Positions 1 to 11,500 are shown, counted from the stretch's first letter. The stretch is DNA of 64,000 nt from Ignatzschineria indica (GCF_003121925.1 NZ_QEWR01000002.1:124001-188000); one strand, 5' to 3'. Translations and numbers: made by a program. Notes: generated by a model from the sequence alone, not told the origin.

Positions 1-278
1 GGATTGAGAGCAATTCCCCCTTTATCGAGAACATCTTTCGCTAATGGAATATCGGCAGTAATAATAAGGTCATTCTTCTCTGTCATTGAGACAATACGTT
101 GATCGGCAACATCAAATCCTGATAATACTTGAATTGCTTGCAGAAAGGGAGAACGTGGCAATTTTGTAGGCTGATTGGCGATAAAAATAACTTTTATCCT
201 TTCACGAATCGCTGTCCGGCAGAGAATCTCCTTTAAAACATTAGGGATAGCATCAGCATCTACTAAAATTTGTGCCAT
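1..278 (-). CDS. YaiI/YqxD family (UPF0178) protein, 3' part cut by window edge
   Basis: The reading frame runs leftward from an ATG at 278 off the window edge without a stop. The visible 92 residues begin MAQILVDADAIPNVLKEIL and later contain VIFIANQPT and DLIITADIPLAKDVLDKG. This DADA-type acidic start and the ITADIPLA segment are typical of the DUF188/UPF0178 family, which has a PIN-like nuclease fold and no firmly established function. The family is about 150 residues long, so roughly 60 residues are missing. The gene is below the usual length cut for automatic ORF lists here only because it is truncated. The family assignment is confident; the biological role is not known. Confidence 0.8.
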   Translation of the reverse strand, partial: MAQILVDADAIPNVLKEILCRTAIRERIKVIFIANQPTKLPRSPFLQAIQVLSGFDVADQRIVSMTEKNDLIITADIPLAKDVLDKGGIALN

Positions 279-344
279 TTTGATCGCCTTCTTAATCTCT
301 ATTTTTATAATTTGTCTTGGGGGAGTGAATAACTCACTATAAAG

Positions 345-376
345 TAAAAGAGCCCTTTGAATGAAGAGCTCTTTAT
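345..376 (-). terminator. Terminator-like hairpin after the universal stress protein gene
   Basis: Arms AAAGAGC (347-353) and GCTCTTT (368-374) pair perfectly around a 14-base loop. Read on the minus strand the stem is followed by a T-rich stretch, as expected for an intrinsic terminator of the gene at 402-836. Confidence 0.55.
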
Positions 377-401
377 ATCGTTACTATCTTTTCATTTTTG
401 T

Positions 402-836
402 TTAGCGAACAATCATGATATCGCAAGTTGAGTGGCGAACGGTGCTTTCAGAGACAGATCCAACAAACATTCTCTCTACCATGCCGTAACCTGTTGCACC
501 CATGACAATAAGATCTGCATTCACTTCAGGCGCGATCTTCTTAGCGATCACTGATCTTGGTGAACCTTCTTTCTTCAAGGTTGCGATATCTGTAAGCCCA
601 GCATCTTTTGCTTTTTGCTCTGCATCTGCAAGAATTTTTTTCGCATTATCTTCTGCATACTCTTCAAGTGGCTCACGGTAAGCAATCGCTAATGAATATG
701 AGCGAACATCAATAACGTGAGCAATCACTAACTTGCTTGTATAGAACTTTGCTAATTCAATTGCACGATCGAGTGCTTTAAGAGAAGCGTCAGAACCATC
801 AACAGGGACTAAAATCGTTTTATATTGTTTACTCAT
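402..836 (-). CDS. Universal stress protein, UspA family
   Basis: This 144-residue single-domain protein begins with TILVPVDGSDAS, the usual first beta strand and phosphate-contacting loop of the Usp fold. The ATP-binding pattern G-x2-G-x9-G-S is complete (G113, G116, G126, S127), so it should belong to the nucleotide-binding branch rather than the non-binding UspA type. The start at 836 has an AGGAG ribosome binding site. It stands alone, with its own terminator-like hairpin downstream. Members are cytoplasmic and help survival under starvation or stress; the particular role here cannot be read from sequence. Confidence 0.9.
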   Translation of the reverse strand: MSKQYKTILVPVDGSDASLKALDRAIELAKFYTSKLVIAHVIDVRSYSLAIAYREPLEEYAEDNAKKILADAEQKAKDAGLTDIATLKKEGSPRSVIAKKIAPEVNADLIVMGATGYGMVERMFVGSVSESTVRHSTCDIMIVR

Positions 837-1150
837 ATTAAACTCCTAATATTGGGTTGAGGCTAAAGATAGATCGATACTATGTATCAATATCGTCTCG
901 GATACTCGGGTAACGAATAATAGAGACTTTATATCAAACACTTAATATCAAGTATCATATTTGCCACTTTCTTTTAAGTTATTCTTTTAGGTTATTTATT
1001 GATTCAATAGCTTAACGAGCGATCCCTAAAAGGTGCTATTGACGCGCTCTTTTCGACTATTAATCATTTTCATTATACCCAACTTAATGATTATTTACAG
1101 AAGATTAAAAATAGAAATAGCGACCAAGATCAATGCAATTTTAGAAGTGA
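837..1150. other. Intergenic region between usp and codA
   Basis: About 310 bases without a convincing gene. It should contain the usp promoter on the minus strand. A plus-strand reading frame starting at 1033 runs into the end of codA and has neither ribosome binding site nor recognisable protein content. Confidence 0.5.
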
Positions 1151-2428
1151 TTAACGACGATAGTCGATCTTCTCTTCTGATTGAAGGTAGATGTGTGTTT
1201 CCGGCAACGTTGTTGTCGCTATAATCTTACCTCTACGGATAGAGTAGCGGGTTGGAACCTGGCGTCTTAAGGCATCAAAACCATTCTCTGCAGGAAGAAT
1301 TAAGCAGTTTGCATCGAATCCCTCTTCAATACCATATTTTTCTAGATGAAGTACCTTCGCGCTATTGTTGGTAATAAGATCTAAACCATTATTGAGTTCA
1401 GGATATCCCATCATCTGTCCAACATGCATTCCCATATGAAGAACTTGTAACATATTCGCCGTTCCTAGTGGGTACCAAGGATCAAAAACATCGTCATGAC
1501 CAAAAGCAACATTGAGTCCTGCTTTTAAGAGCTCTTTAACGCGCGTCATCCCTCTACGTTTAGGGTAACTGTCGAAACGACCTTGTAGATGAATATTGAC
1601 TAATGGATTGGCCACAAAATTGATTTTTGAGAGACGGAAAGCACGAAAGAGGCGGGATGTATATGCATCATTATAAGAGCCCATCGCAGTTGTGTGGCTC
1701 GCTGTGACTCTCTCTCCTATTTCATCACGATAAGCAAATGCAGCAACTGATTCAACAAAGCGAGATTGCTCATCATCGATCTCATCACAATGGATATCGA
1801 TGAGGCGATCATATTTTTTAGCAAGAGCGAAGAGATACTCTAATGATTGCACGCCATATTCACGCGTGAACTCAAAGTGAGGGATTCCACCGACAACATC
1901 GGCTCCCATCTTTAATGATTCTTCGAGAAGTGCTTCACCTTGGGGAAAGGAGAGGATTCCCTCTTGTGGGAAGGCAACAATTTGTAGGTCGATAAACTCT
2001 TTTACCTCTTCTTTAAGCTCAAGCATCGCTTCTAATGCAACTAATGAAGGATCAGAAATATCGACATGTGTTCTAACATGTTGAATACCATTAGCGATCT
2101 GCCATTTTAATGTCTTTAATGCTCGAGTTTTAACATCTTCATGATTTAAAAGCGCTTTTCGTTCTGCCCAACGCTCAATACCTTCAAAGAGTGTTCCGGA
2201 GAGGTTCCATTTGGGTTCTCCAGCTGTTTGAGTGGTATCGAGATGAATGTGTGGTTCGATAAATGGAGGAATTAATAACCCCTCTTCCGCATCAATCTTT
2301 TTGATCGATTCAGAGACCTCAAAAGGCTCATCTTGTGGTAAAATTTTTGCAAATTTCCCATCAGCAATAAGCACTTTCCAGAGTCCGGCATGATTACGAA
2401 GGTGTGTATTTTCAATCAGTAGTTGCAT
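1151..2428 (-). CDS. codA: Cytosine deaminase
   Basis: The 425-residue protein matches the E. coli enzyme in length (427) and motif order. It hydrolyses cytosine to uracil and ammonia for pyrimidine salvage in the cytoplasm. The metal and catalytic residues of the amidohydrolase fold are all in place: HxH at H60/H62, HCDE with H213 and E216, H245 in the SHTTA motif, and D312 in the GHDD motif, each one position off the E. coli numbering. The start codon lies 22 bases after the codB stop, so the two genes form a codB-codA operon as in enterobacteria. No oddities are visible. Other cytosine/isoguanine-type amidohydrolases are possible but the codB neighbour favours this reading. Confidence 0.92.
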   Translation of the reverse strand: MQLLIENTHLRNHAGLWKVLIADGKFAKILPQDEPFEVSESIKKIDAEEGLLIPPFIEPHIHLDTTQTAGEPKWNLSGTLFEGIERWAERKALLNHEDVKTRALKTLKWQIANGIQHVRTHVDISDPSLVALEAMLELKEEVKEFIDLQIVAFPQEGILSFPQGEALLEESLKMGADVVGGIPHFEFTREYGVQSLEYLFALAKKYDRLIDIHCDEIDDEQSRFVESVAAFAYRDEIGERVTASHTTAMGSYNDAYTSRLFRAFRLSKINFVANPLVNIHLQGRFDSYPKRRGMTRVKELLKAGLNVAFGHDDVFDPWYPLGTANMLQVLHMGMHVGQMMGYPELNNGLDLITNNSAKVLHLEKYGIEEGFDANCLILPAENGFDALRRQVPTRYSIRRGKIIATTTLPETHIYLQSEEKIDYRR

Positions 2429-2450
2429 CTTGCTTACCCCTATTTCCTAT

Positions 2451-3686
2451 CTATTTAATATGGTTTTTAGCACCTAATGTCTTTTCGAGAAGTATATAGG
2501 TGATTAATGATGCGATCACGGAGTTTAGAGGAACTATGCCTCCGAGAAGATAACTTGCTAAAACGCCGGCAATTACGGCGATAATCGCATTCCAATTCAT
2601 AAAGATGGCATTCATCTCTGTAATCTGCTCATACCGTTTTTTCTGCATAAAGAAGTCGGCTATCAGGATTGTTCCAACGGGAGGAATCGCAGATGATAAA
2701 AAGATGAGCCAGTCGACAAAGTTATTATAGAGCCATAGTGAACTAATGGTACCGATAAATCCTAAAATCATAGAGAGCTTGCGACTAGAGATCCCTGTGA
2801 TGCTCGAAAAGCCCAGTCCTGATGCATAGAGTGCATTATTATTAGTCGTCCAGATATTTAAGCCTAAAATAAGAATTGCCGGGATAATTAAGCCTTGGAT
2901 CAGCATCACATCAAAAATATCGGCTTTTCCTAAGGCTAAAGTACCAATTGCTCCAAAGATAAACATTAAAGAGTTGCCAATGAAGAATGCAAGGACTGCA
3001 GCAATAATCGCAGTTTTAGCATTGCGTCCAAAGCGAAGAAAATCTGCTGTCAATGTGCCGGCACTAATAAAAGAGCCGATAACAATACTCAGAGCGCTTG
3101 CCATAGTGAGTGGATCAGTTGGTTCAACAGCTGCAAGTGCTTGAACACCACCGACAGAATCGACAGCTTCCCAGACAGAATAGATTCCAAGAATACTCAT
3201 AGAGGGGACTGCTAAAATTGAAAGAGCAGCAATTGCGCCGATACCAAAATACATTGTCCCTGTCATCAGGGCCCCGGCAATAGCGATAAGAAGATAGAGA
3301 TTGATGCCAGTTACTTCACTCACAGGAATAACAAACATTGCAACACCAACACCAAACCAACCCACTTGTGTGCCAGCAAGAAGTAGGGAAGGGAGCCAAG
3401 CCCCGCGACGACCAAAAGCGTAGCGTGCTAAAAGATGAGTTGTTAACCCCGTTTTGACACCAATATAGCCTAAAAATGCGGTGTAGATCGCTAAAAATGA
3501 GTTACCAATTAAGATCGCGATAAAGAAGTTATTGAGGTTTAAGCCCGCTCCTACACGTCCTCCAGCTAGCATACTTGCTGAGAAGAAAGTGAGGCCTAAC
3601 ATAATAAAGGAGAGGGAGATAAGACTTTTTCGTTGTTCTTGCGGGACAATACCTTGGCTATAGTTGATATCTTGAGGTTGAGACAT
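2451..3686 (-). CDS. codB: Cytosine permease
   Basis: A 411-residue hydrophobic protein with about twelve predicted membrane segments, of the NCS1 nucleobase:cation symporter family. The N-terminal segment carries GARVGAGL-like and TGLTTHLLARYAFGRRGAWLP motifs (the latter around residues 79-99), the family signature. It brings cytosine across the inner membrane for the deaminase encoded directly downstream. The ATG at 3686 has a GGAG about nine bases upstream. First gene of a two-gene operon. Regulation is not evident: I found no clear purine operator in the upstream region. Confidence 0.92.
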   Translation of the reverse strand: MSQPQDINYSQGIVPQEQRKSLISLSFIMLGLTFFSASMLAGGRVGAGLNLNNFFIAILIGNSFLAIYTAFLGYIGVKTGLTTHLLARYAFGRRGAWLPSLLLAGTQVGWFGVGVAMFVIPVSEVTGINLYLLIAIAGALMTGTMYFGIGAIAALSILAVPSMSILGIYSVWEAVDSVGGVQALAAVEPTDPLTMASALSIVIGSFISAGTLTADFLRFGRNAKTAIIAAVLAFFIGNSLMFIFGAIGTLALGKADIFDVMLIQGLIIPAILILGLNIWTTNNNALYASGLGFSSITGISSRKLSMILGFIGTISSLWLYNNFVDWLIFLSSAIPPVGTILIADFFMQKKRYEQITEMNAIFMNWNAIIAVIAGVLASYLLGGIVPLNSVIASLITYILLEKTLGAKNHIK

Positions 3687-3929
3687 CGGTGGGACTCCAT
3701 GAATGATTGATAAAATAAAGTTCTATGAATTATAGGTCTGTTTTGTCCAATTGGGAGTAATCACTATTTTGATTCGCCTCTTTTGTGCGTACAAAACTTT
3801 CCCATAATAGATCTTTTTTTTAAAAAGAGAAGTAAATAGCTAGATATTAGACACTAATCATTAGACACTTATCTCAAGTGAATTTAAGTAAATAGATAGA
3901 CGTAAAGGATAGACATAAAAGATAGACAT
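3687..3929. other. Intergenic region upstream of codBA
   Basis: This spacer must hold the codB promoter on the minus strand. It contains a short tandem repeat (GATAGACATAAAA-type units around 3895-3930) and no gene. Confidence 0.45.
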
Positions 3930-3971
3930 AAAAAAAGAGATCTAATCTCTATGTATGAGTATTAGATCTCT
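3930..3971 (-). terminator. Rho-independent terminator of gapA
   Basis: AGAGATCTAAT (3936-3946) and ATTAGATCTCT (3961-3971) form a perfect 11-bp stem with a 14-base loop. On the minus strand the stem is followed directly by seven T residues (A-run at 3930-3936). Confidence 0.85.
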
Positions 3972-4021
3972 CTATTATTACGATTTTGATATTTGAAAGG
4001 TAATTTTTGGGGAAATTAAAA

Positions 4022-5277
<1,256 letters not shown>

Positions 5278-5333
5278 GAAGACCCTAAATAATAAAGCTT
5301 TTAATTTAATTGAGGGCTTCAAATAGGGTCTTC
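5278..5333 (-). terminator. Hairpin downstream of pepA, possible terminator
   Basis: GAAGACCCTA (5278-5287) pairs perfectly with TAGGGTCTTC (5324-5333), and AAGC/GCTT pairs inside. On the minus strand there is no T-run after the stem, so it may instead be an RNA-stabilising or Rho-assisted end. Confidence 0.4.
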
Positions 5334-5384
5334 AGTAAGAGTTTAACGATAATTTCTTATTAATCTCAATCTATTCTACCTAAT

Positions 5385-6881
5385 TTAATCTTGATAGTTC
5401 TTGATGAAGTCAAGAAGTAGTGGAACAGGACGTGCTGTTGCCCCTTTTTCTTTACCCGAAGTCCATGCCGTTCCGGCAATATCAAGGTGAGCCCAAGGGT
5501 AATCTTCTACAAAGCGCTCAAGGAAGCAAGCTGCGGTAATTGATCCTGCACCGCGACCACCACTGCTAATATTCCCCATATCAGCAAAGTTGGAATCGAG
5601 CATTGGTTGGAAGATATGATTCCAAATAGGGAATTCCCACACGTAATCGCGAGTTGTCTCTGCTGACTCTTTTAACTTATTGCTCAGTGAATCATTATTA
5701 CTAAAGAGTCCCGATACTTCATGACCTAATGCCACGATAATTGCACCTGTTAATGTTGCAATATCGACAATCGCTTTAGGTTTAAATTGTGTTGCATAGG
5801 TTAGGGCATCACAGAGAATGAGACGGCCTTCAGCATCAGTATTGAGGATCTCAATTGTCTGACCAGACATTGAAGTAACAACATCACCCGGTTTTACAGC
5901 TTTGCCAGATGGCATATTCTCTGTTGCTGGGATTAAGCCGATCACATTCGCTTTTAAATTGAGCTCAGCAAGTGCTCTGAAAGTTCCTAATACAGAAGCT
6001 GCACCGCCCATATCGTACTTCATCTCATCCATCGCCGCGCCTGGTTTGAGTGAGATGCCTCCTGTATCAAAAGTGACCCCTTTACCGACTAAAGCGATAG
6101 GTGCTTCATCTTGCATCTCATCATGGATATATTCGAGCACAATAAAGCGAGGTTTCTCTTTTGAACCTTGTGCTACTGCGAGAAAAGCACCCATACCTAA
6201 TTTCTTGATATCATCTTTATTGAGAACGGTTGCTTTGATGCTTGGGTATTTTTCTGCAAGTTTTAGCGCAGCTTCGCCAAGATCTTTAGGTGTCATCATA
6301 TTTGCCGGCATATTCGCTAATGTTTTTGTTAAAGACATACCGTTAACTAATGCTTGGCCATAGGCAACTGCTTCTGCAATACCTGCTTCTTCATTGCTAT
6401 CTAAAATTGTGATTGTTTTGAGCTCTAGCGCTTTAACTTTCTCTTTTTTCTCAGCTGCAAATTGATAGAGCACATCGCCGATAGATTGGATGAGTGCTGG
6501 AATTGAAGTTGCTTTACGCTTGCAATTTTCGAGTAAGGCAAAGGTAGCATCTTTTGCCGGGGTTGATTTAATCCAGCGAGTTGCAGCCGCAACAGCTTTA
6601 CGCATGATGTCGATATTATATTTCTCTTCTTGCCCAAGACCGACCACTAATAGGCGCTTAGCTTTGATAGCGTTTAATCCAAGAAGTGGTAGCACTTCGC
6701 CGGCTTTTCCGCTGATATCACCACTCTCTACTAATCTTCCTAATTCTCCATTTAAGAGAGTATCTAATTTTTCTGCTGTCGCAGTTAGTTTCCCTTCAAA
6801 AGCGCCGACAACAAGACAATCTGTCTGATGTTGTTCGAGAGCACTATGTGCTGCGTGAAAAGTCATTTTATTGATATTCAT
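5385..6881 (-). CDS. pepA: Leucyl aminopeptidase (cytosol aminopeptidase)
   Basis: M17-family peptidase that removes N-terminal residues from peptides; in E. coli the same protein also binds DNA in XerCD recombination. The 498-residue length is normal (E. coli 503). The C-terminal catalytic domain has the family signature NTDAEGRL at 347-354, and the two-metal ligands K267, D272, D290, D349 and E351 are all present. The N-terminal domain (about 1-165) is less conserved, as usual. It stands alone between gapA and miaB. A plus-strand frame of 153 codons inside it is only its antisense shadow. Confidence 0.95.
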   Translation of the reverse strand: MNINKMTFHAAHSALEQHQTDCLVVGAFEGKLTATAEKLDTLLNGELGRLVESGDISGKAGEVLPLLGLNAIKAKRLLVVGLGQEEKYNIDIMRKAVAAATRWIKSTPAKDATFALLENCKRKATSIPALIQSIGDVLYQFAAEKKEKVKALELKTITILDSNEEAGIAEAVAYGQALVNGMSLTKTLANMPANMMTPKDLGEAALKLAEKYPSIKATVLNKDDIKKLGMGAFLAVAQGSKEKPRFIVLEYIHDEMQDEAPIALVGKGVTFDTGGISLKPGAAMDEMKYDMGGAASVLGTFRALAELNLKANVIGLIPATENMPSGKAVKPGDVVTSMSGQTIEILNTDAEGRLILCDALTYATQFKPKAIVDIATLTGAIIVALGHEVSGLFSNNDSLSNKLKESAETTRDYVWEFPIWNHIFQPMLDSNFADMGNISSGGRGAGSITAACFLERFVEDYPWAHLDIAGTAWTSGKEKGATARPVPLLLDFIKNYQD

Positions 6882-6889
6882 AATATTCC

Positions 6890-7149
6890 TTTAAACAATC
6901 CTTGAGAGGTAACTCTTTTGTGGAAGACTTACTCTTCCTTCAACTCTCCATCTAAAATTTTGCTCGTTGCGATTTAAGTATGGGGGTTAAAGAGTAACGC
7001 GGTTAAGAGATCTGTCCTTAGTTAATGGTCAAAATGTGTAACATAGAAATTATCTCTATTTGTAAATGAGATTATGTGGCTTTAATTTCTATATTCAACA
7101 GGCAAGTTATTTATTTGTACAAATATGGATGGATAAAAGTGGCAGATAG
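6890..7149. other. Intergenic region upstream of pepA
   Basis: About 260 bases with no gene that I can support. It should hold the pepA promoter on the minus strand. Confidence 0.4.
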
Positions 7150-7184
7150 AGAAAGAGAGATCAACATTGAGTGGATCTCTCTTT
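7150..7184 (-). terminator. Rho-independent terminator of miaB
   Basis: AAAGAGAGATC (7152-7162) and GATCTCTCTTT (7174-7184) form a perfect 11-bp stem with an 11-base loop just past the miaB stop, followed on the minus strand by a pyrimidine-rich tail. Confidence 0.65.
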
Positions 7185-7190
7185 TAGCTC

Positions 7191-8537
7191 TTATTGCTCT
7201 GTGACAACTAAACGCCCACGTAAGGAGTTTGGTTGAGCTTCTGTAATAATCACATCACAGAAGTGGCCAATGAGTGAATTAGGCGCTTCAAAGTTTACGA
7301 CACGATTATTTTCGGTTCTTCCAGCAAGTTCTTTCGGGTTATTGCGGGATGGGCGATCAACTAAAATGCGTTGTACAGTGCCGACCATCGATTGTGAAAT
7401 AGCGGTTGCCTGCTCAGTTAACTTTGCTTGAAGGCGAGCAAGACGCGCTTTTTTCTCTTCTAAAGAGACATCATCGGGTAGATTAGCTGCTGGTGTTCCC
7501 GGTCTTGCTGAGTAGATGAAGCTAAATGAATGGTCGTAATGGATATCCTCTACGAGTTTCATTGTTGCCTCAAAATCTGCCTCACTCTCTCCAGGGAAGC
7601 CGACGATAATATCGGTGGAGATAGAGATATCTGGGCGAATTGCACGGAGCTTCTTAATTTTGGCTTTATACTCTAATACCGTATGGTTTCGTTTCATCAT
7701 CATCAAAATATGATCTGATCCTGACTGAACAGGAAGATGGAGATGAGAGACAAGCTTTGGAACACGCGCATAAGCTTCGATTAGGCGATCATTAAAGGCA
7801 ATTGGATGAGATGTGGTATAGCGAATTCTCTCAATACCTTCAATCTCAGCGACATACTCAATAAGAAGTGCTAGATCTCCAATTTTGCCATCGGGCATCT
7901 CACCTTGGTAATCATTCACATTTTGCCCAAGGAGTGTTACCTCGCGAACTCCTTGTTCAGCAAGTGACGCGATCTCTCCAAGCACATCGATAAAGGGGCG
8001 CGAGATCTCTTCGCCACGCGTATAGGGGACAATACAGAAAGAGCAATATTTATTGCATCCTTCCATAATTGAGACAAATGCGGTAACGCCTTCAGCGCGA
8101 GGCTTAGGAAGGTGATCAAATTTCTCTATTTCAGGGAAAGAGACATCTACCTGAGTCCCATTACCTTGCCAAACGTCATTGAGCATTTTTGGGAGGCGAT
8201 GGAGCGTTTGAGGACCAAAGATAATATCAACAAAGGGCGCGCGCTTCTTAATCGCTTCCCCTTCTTGTGATGCCACACATCCGCCAACAGCGATCACAAT
8301 GTGAGGGTTCTCCTCTTTATGTTTGCGCCAACGACCTAATTCAGAGAAGACTTTCTCTTGTGCTTTTTCACGAATTGAGCAGGTATTGAGTATAAAAAGG
8401 TCTGCTTCTTCAATCTTGTCGGTCTGTTCTAAGTTGCAAAATGCTTTGAGTGAGTCTGCCATCTTCTCTGAGTCATACTCATTCATCTGACAGCCCTGGG
8501 TTTGAATATAAAATTTCTTATATTGTACTGTGGACAT
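7191..8537 (-). CDS. miaB: tRNA-2-methylthio-N6-dimethylallyladenosine synthase
   Basis: Radical SAM methylthiotransferase that adds the 2-methylthio group to isopentenyladenosine at tRNA position 37. Three domains are visible: the N-terminal UPF0004 domain with cluster cysteines C16, C53 and C87, the radical SAM core with C161-x3-C165-x2-C168, and a C-terminal TRAM domain from about residue 380. The length, 448, is close to the E. coli protein (474). It is followed by a clear terminator and is not in an operon with ybeZ/ybeY, which often lie next to miaB in gammaproteobacteria. Confidence 0.95.
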   Translation of the reverse strand: MSTVQYKKFYIQTQGCQMNEYDSEKMADSLKAFCNLEQTDKIEEADLFILNTCSIREKAQEKVFSELGRWRKHKEENPHIVIAVGGCVASQEGEAIKKRAPFVDIIFGPQTLHRLPKMLNDVWQGNGTQVDVSFPEIEKFDHLPKPRAEGVTAFVSIMEGCNKYCSFCIVPYTRGEEISRPFIDVLGEIASLAEQGVREVTLLGQNVNDYQGEMPDGKIGDLALLIEYVAEIEGIERIRYTTSHPIAFNDRLIEAYARVPKLVSHLHLPVQSGSDHILMMMKRNHTVLEYKAKIKKLRAIRPDISISTDIIVGFPGESEADFEATMKLVEDIHYDHSFSFIYSARPGTPAANLPDDVSLEEKKARLARLQAKLTEQATAISQSMVGTVQRILVDRPSRNNPKELAGRTENNRVVNFEAPNSLIGHFCDVIITEAQPNSLRGRLVVTEQ

Positions 8538-8724
8538 AACTAGTTATAAATCTCGCAAGTTTGTAGATATCGATCGATGATCTCGATAATTTTTAACGCT
8601 CTATTTTAGCCTATTTCTCTAATAACTTCAGGTTAGTTTGTTGGCGATTTCCGATCTGTTTTGTCTGTTATCGCTTTGGACACTCAATTGTAGTTATCGG
8701 AGATATAGGCTCACCTTTTACAAC

Positions 8725-9534
8725 TTAGCCCTCTTGAATCCAGATATAACTTGCCATGCGTCCCGATTTAACGCCATCTCGGCGATAAGAGTAGAAGAGG
8801 GAGGGATCTGAGTAAGTGCAAAGATCTCCTCCATAAATTTGTGTTCCAGGGATACCGAGATTCTTTAAACGTAATTTTGCGAGTTGGTAGATATCAGCAA
8901 GATACTTTCCATTATTGGGAGAGGGGATAAATAGTGAAGGGTGATCTCTCTCTATATTGCTGATATTTTTCAGTAGGGTATTACGATATTGAAAGGCGGA
9001 TTTCACCTCAGGACCAATCTCAAATGCTTTTTGGGAGATTGCAGGGCCTAGCCAGACAAAGAGATCGTCACTTTTTTGCTTTAAAGCGTGAACACTATTT
9101 TCAATAATATCCATCAAAAGTGAGCGCCATCCTGCATGAATGGCAGTTACAACGCTCTCTTGACGATTAGAGATGAGGATAGGCAAGCAATCTGCGGTTA
9201 AAATCATTGCCGGTTGATTGAGCTCGCTGGTGTAAGCTGCATCGGCGCCGGCACCATTCCACTCAGGTAAGATGGGTACAGAGAGATTGGAGTGAATTTG
9301 GGTCAATGAGAAGTGGATGCCGGGAATTTTAAAGGTCTCTCTGAGGCGCTCTCTATTAGCCAATACATCTTCCCGTCGGTCAGCAGAACTTAAGCTCAAA
9401 TTAAGACCAGCGTAATCTCCTTGAGAAACCCCACCTTTGCGCGTTGTTGTAAAAGCCTTTATCCGTTGGGAGAGGGGCCAGTTCGGAGCAATAACTACGA
9501 TCCCATTATCTTGTTTAATGATCTTGCTGCTCAT
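8725..9534 (-). CDS. pgeF: Peptidoglycan editing factor / purine nucleoside phosphorylase, YfiH family
   Basis: A laccase-domain (multicopper oxidase-like fold) protein of about 269 residues. YfiH proteins act on adenosine and inosine as zinc-dependent phosphorylases/deaminases and prevent wrong stem peptides in peptidoglycan. The metal ligands are H81 in QIHSN, C116 in TADCLPIL and H133 in AIHAGWRS, matching E. coli H71, C107 and H124. I chose ATG 9534, which follows GAGGAG at about ten bases, over the longer frame at 9561. It overlaps the end of rluD by 20 bases, the conserved rluD-pgeF pairing, so the two are surely co-transcribed. Confidence 0.9.
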   Translation of the reverse strand: MSSKIIKQDNGIVVIAPNWPLSQRIKAFTTTRKGGVSQGDYAGLNLSLSSADRREDVLANRERLRETFKIPGIHFSLTQIHSNLSVPILPEWNGAGADAAYTSELNQPAMILTADCLPILISNRQESVVTAIHAGWRSLLMDIIENSVHALKQKSDDLFVWLGPAISQKAFEIGPEVKSAFQYRNTLLKNISNIERDHPSLFIPSPNNGKYLADIYQLAKLRLKNLGIPGTQIYGGDLCTYSDPSLFYSYRRDGVKSGRMASYIWIQEG

Positions 9535-10513
9535 AAGCGATACTCTCCTCTCGAATGGCATCTACTAGATTTTTGAGATCATTAGGCCAAGGTTGCTCAA
9601 AAGAGAGGGACTCCCCCGTACGTGGATGATCGAAGGCAATAGAGTAAGCATGTAGTGCTTGACGTTTAAATCCTCTTAAGACATTTTCAGCGTGTTGCCC
9701 AAATTTTTTGGGTATCCGAAGACGCGCACCATAATCACTATCACCAACAATAGGGTAGTTAATATGTTGCATATGGACACGAATTTGGTGAGTTCTGCCG
9801 GTCTCTATATTGACCTCTAAAAGCGTATGAGCCCTAAAGCGCTCTTTAACACGAACATGGGTGATCGCCTCTTTACCTTCATTGTTACCCTCCTCATCAG
9901 TCTCTGTAACCCACATATGTTTCCGGCGATGAGGGTTGCGACCAATAGGGGCATCAATGGTGCGGCCAGAGATCATCTCTCCTATCACAAGGGCGTGGTA
10001 GATCTTAGTCGGTGTTCTGGCTTTAAATTGCTCAATGAGATTCTCTTCTGCTGCCATATTTTTGGCAATAACTAAAATGCCGGAGGTCTCTTTATCGAGG
10101 CGATGAACAATACCGGCACGACTTAAATTTGCTAACTCTGGGCAGTGGTGAAGGAGTGCATTTGCAAGCGTTCCCTGTTGATTGCCGGCACCAGGATGAA
10201 CAACCATACCCGCAGGTTTGTTGAGGACAATGATGTCATCATCTTCAAAAATAATGTCAAGATCGATCTTCTCTGGGACAATTTCTTCACTATCTGATTG
10301 ATTTTTTTCGATAGTTAGTTGAATAATATCTTGAGAAGAGACACTATCTCTCGGGCGAGGTACTTCGCCATTGAGAAGGACTTGACCATTCTTAATAAGA
10401 CGTTGCCCTTGGCTTCGAGATAGATTAGGCTGAAGAAGCGGAAGGATCGCATCGATGCGCTCTCCGGCTAGATGTTCGGGGATTGTGATAGTAAAAGTTT
10501 CTGACTGTTTCAT
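9515..10513 (-). CDS. rluD: 23S rRNA pseudouridine synthase D
   Basis: Makes pseudouridines 1911, 1915 and 1917 in helix 69 of 23S rRNA. The 332-residue protein has an N-terminal S4 RNA-binding domain (about 16-76) and the RluA catalytic domain with the HRLDKETSG motif, catalytic Asp140. It lies divergent from bamD with only 57 bases between the start codons and upstream of pgeF, exactly the gammaproteobacterial bamD / rluD-pgeF arrangement. Confidence 0.95.
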   Translation of the reverse strand: MKQSETFTITIPEHLAGERIDAILPLLQPNLSRSQGQRLIKNGQVLLNGEVPRPRDSVSSQDIIQLTIEKNQSDSEEIVPEKIDLDIIFEDDDIIVLNKPAGMVVHPGAGNQQGTLANALLHHCPELANLSRAGIVHRLDKETSGILVIAKNMAAEENLIEQFKARTPTKIYHALVIGEMISGRTIDAPIGRNPHRRKHMWVTETDEEGNNEGKEAITHVRVKERFRAHTLLEVNIETGRTHQIRVHMQHINYPIVGDSDYGARLRIPKKFGQHAENVLRGFKRQALHAYSIAFDHPRTGESLSFEQPWPNDLKNLVDAIREESIAYEQQDH

Positions 10514-10570
10514 AATTTATCTGTATAATCTCGAAGAATTAATTCAATTTGTTGGACCTATAGTAATAAA

Positions 10571-11395
10571 ATGAAAGCGAAAACACTAAAAATTTTTATG
10601 ATACTAATCACTGCTGGCGTTATTTCCGCTTGTGGTTCGACCTCTGCTAAAAAAGATGATAAGTACTACGCAATGACGGGACAGGATCTTTTAGAGGAGG
10701 GGAATAAAAACTTAGAAGGTGCTAGCTATGAGGTTGCAGTTCAACACTATGAGGCTATTGAAGCAAGATTCCCAAATACAAGTCTTGCTGAACAAGCAAA
10801 ATTAAATAAGATTTATGCTCATTACCATAATCGTGATCATGATAAAGCTTTAGCAGAGATCGATACCTTTATTAGACTCTACCCTCACCATGAGAGTATC
10901 GACTATCTCTACTACATGCAAGGTTTGATCAACTTTGATAGAGCAAGATCGATACTTGATAAACTTCTTCCTCCCGATCGGGCGAAGATTGATCAGAATC
11001 AGATGAAAGAATCGCTCCAATCATTTATGACGGTAATCGAGCGCTATCCTGATGGTGATTATGCGGAAGATTCAGCTGAGCGCGTTATCTATCTTCGTAA
11101 TTTATTAGCCGAAGCTGAAATTCATAAAGCAAAATTCTACCTTGATCGTCATGCATATGTGGGTGCTGCCAATCGTGCGCAATATGTTCTCGATAATTAT
11201 GATGCAACAACATCGGTGTCGGATGCTCTCTATATTCAAGCAAAGGCCTATCAAGCGCTCGGCTTAGATGAGCTTTCTCAAAAGAGTCTTGCGGTGTTAC
11301 TCCACAACTTTCCATATGATAAGCGCCTTGTAGAGTTTGGTTACACCATTACACCTACCGGTGCCGTTTTAACTGAAAGTGTTGTTGAAGAGTAG
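10571..11395 (+). CDS. bamD: Outer membrane assembly lipoprotein BamD
   Basis: Essential lipoprotein of the BAM complex, which inserts beta-barrel proteins into the outer membrane. The signal peptide ends in a lipobox, VISA before Cys21. The rest is five tetratricopeptide-like repeats (for example YEVAVQHYEAIEARFPNT at about 52-69 and KALAEIDTFIRLYPHH), 274 residues against 245 in E. coli. The divergent rluD neighbour supports the call. A strong terminator follows. The minus-strand frame at 11085-11315 is a shadow. Confidence 0.95.
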   Translation: MKAKTLKIFMILITAGVISACGSTSAKKDDKYYAMTGQDLLEEGNKNLEGASYEVAVQHYEAIEARFPNTSLAEQAKLNKIYAHYHNRDHDKALAEIDTFIRLYPHHESIDYLYYMQGLINFDRARSILDKLLPPDRAKIDQNQMKESLQSFMTVIERYPDGDYAEDSAERVIYLRNLLAEAEIHKAKFYLDRHAYVGAANRAQYVLDNYDATTSVSDALYIQAKAYQALGLDELSQKSLAVLLHNFPYDKRLVEFGYTITPTGAVLTESVVEE

Positions 11396-11448
11396 AAGAG
11401 ATTGACGCATACACTTAAACCTATTGCTATTGTCGATATATTATAATC

Positions 11449-11495
11449 AACCCCTTAATAACCTCTTTATGGCTGTTATTAAGGGGTTATTTGAT
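11449..11495 (+). terminator. Rho-independent terminator of bamD
   Basis: AACCCCTTAATAAC (11449-11462) and GTTATTAAGGGGTT (11475-11488) form a perfect 14-bp stem with a 12-base loop, followed by TATTTGATTTT. Confidence 0.85.
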
Positions 11496-11500
11496 TTTAC

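Noticed and set aside
5902-6363. 153-codon plus-strand reading frame inside pepA
   Set aside because: It is antisense to conserved pepA codons, has no ribosome binding site, and its translation is the usual Ser/Pro-rich shadow.
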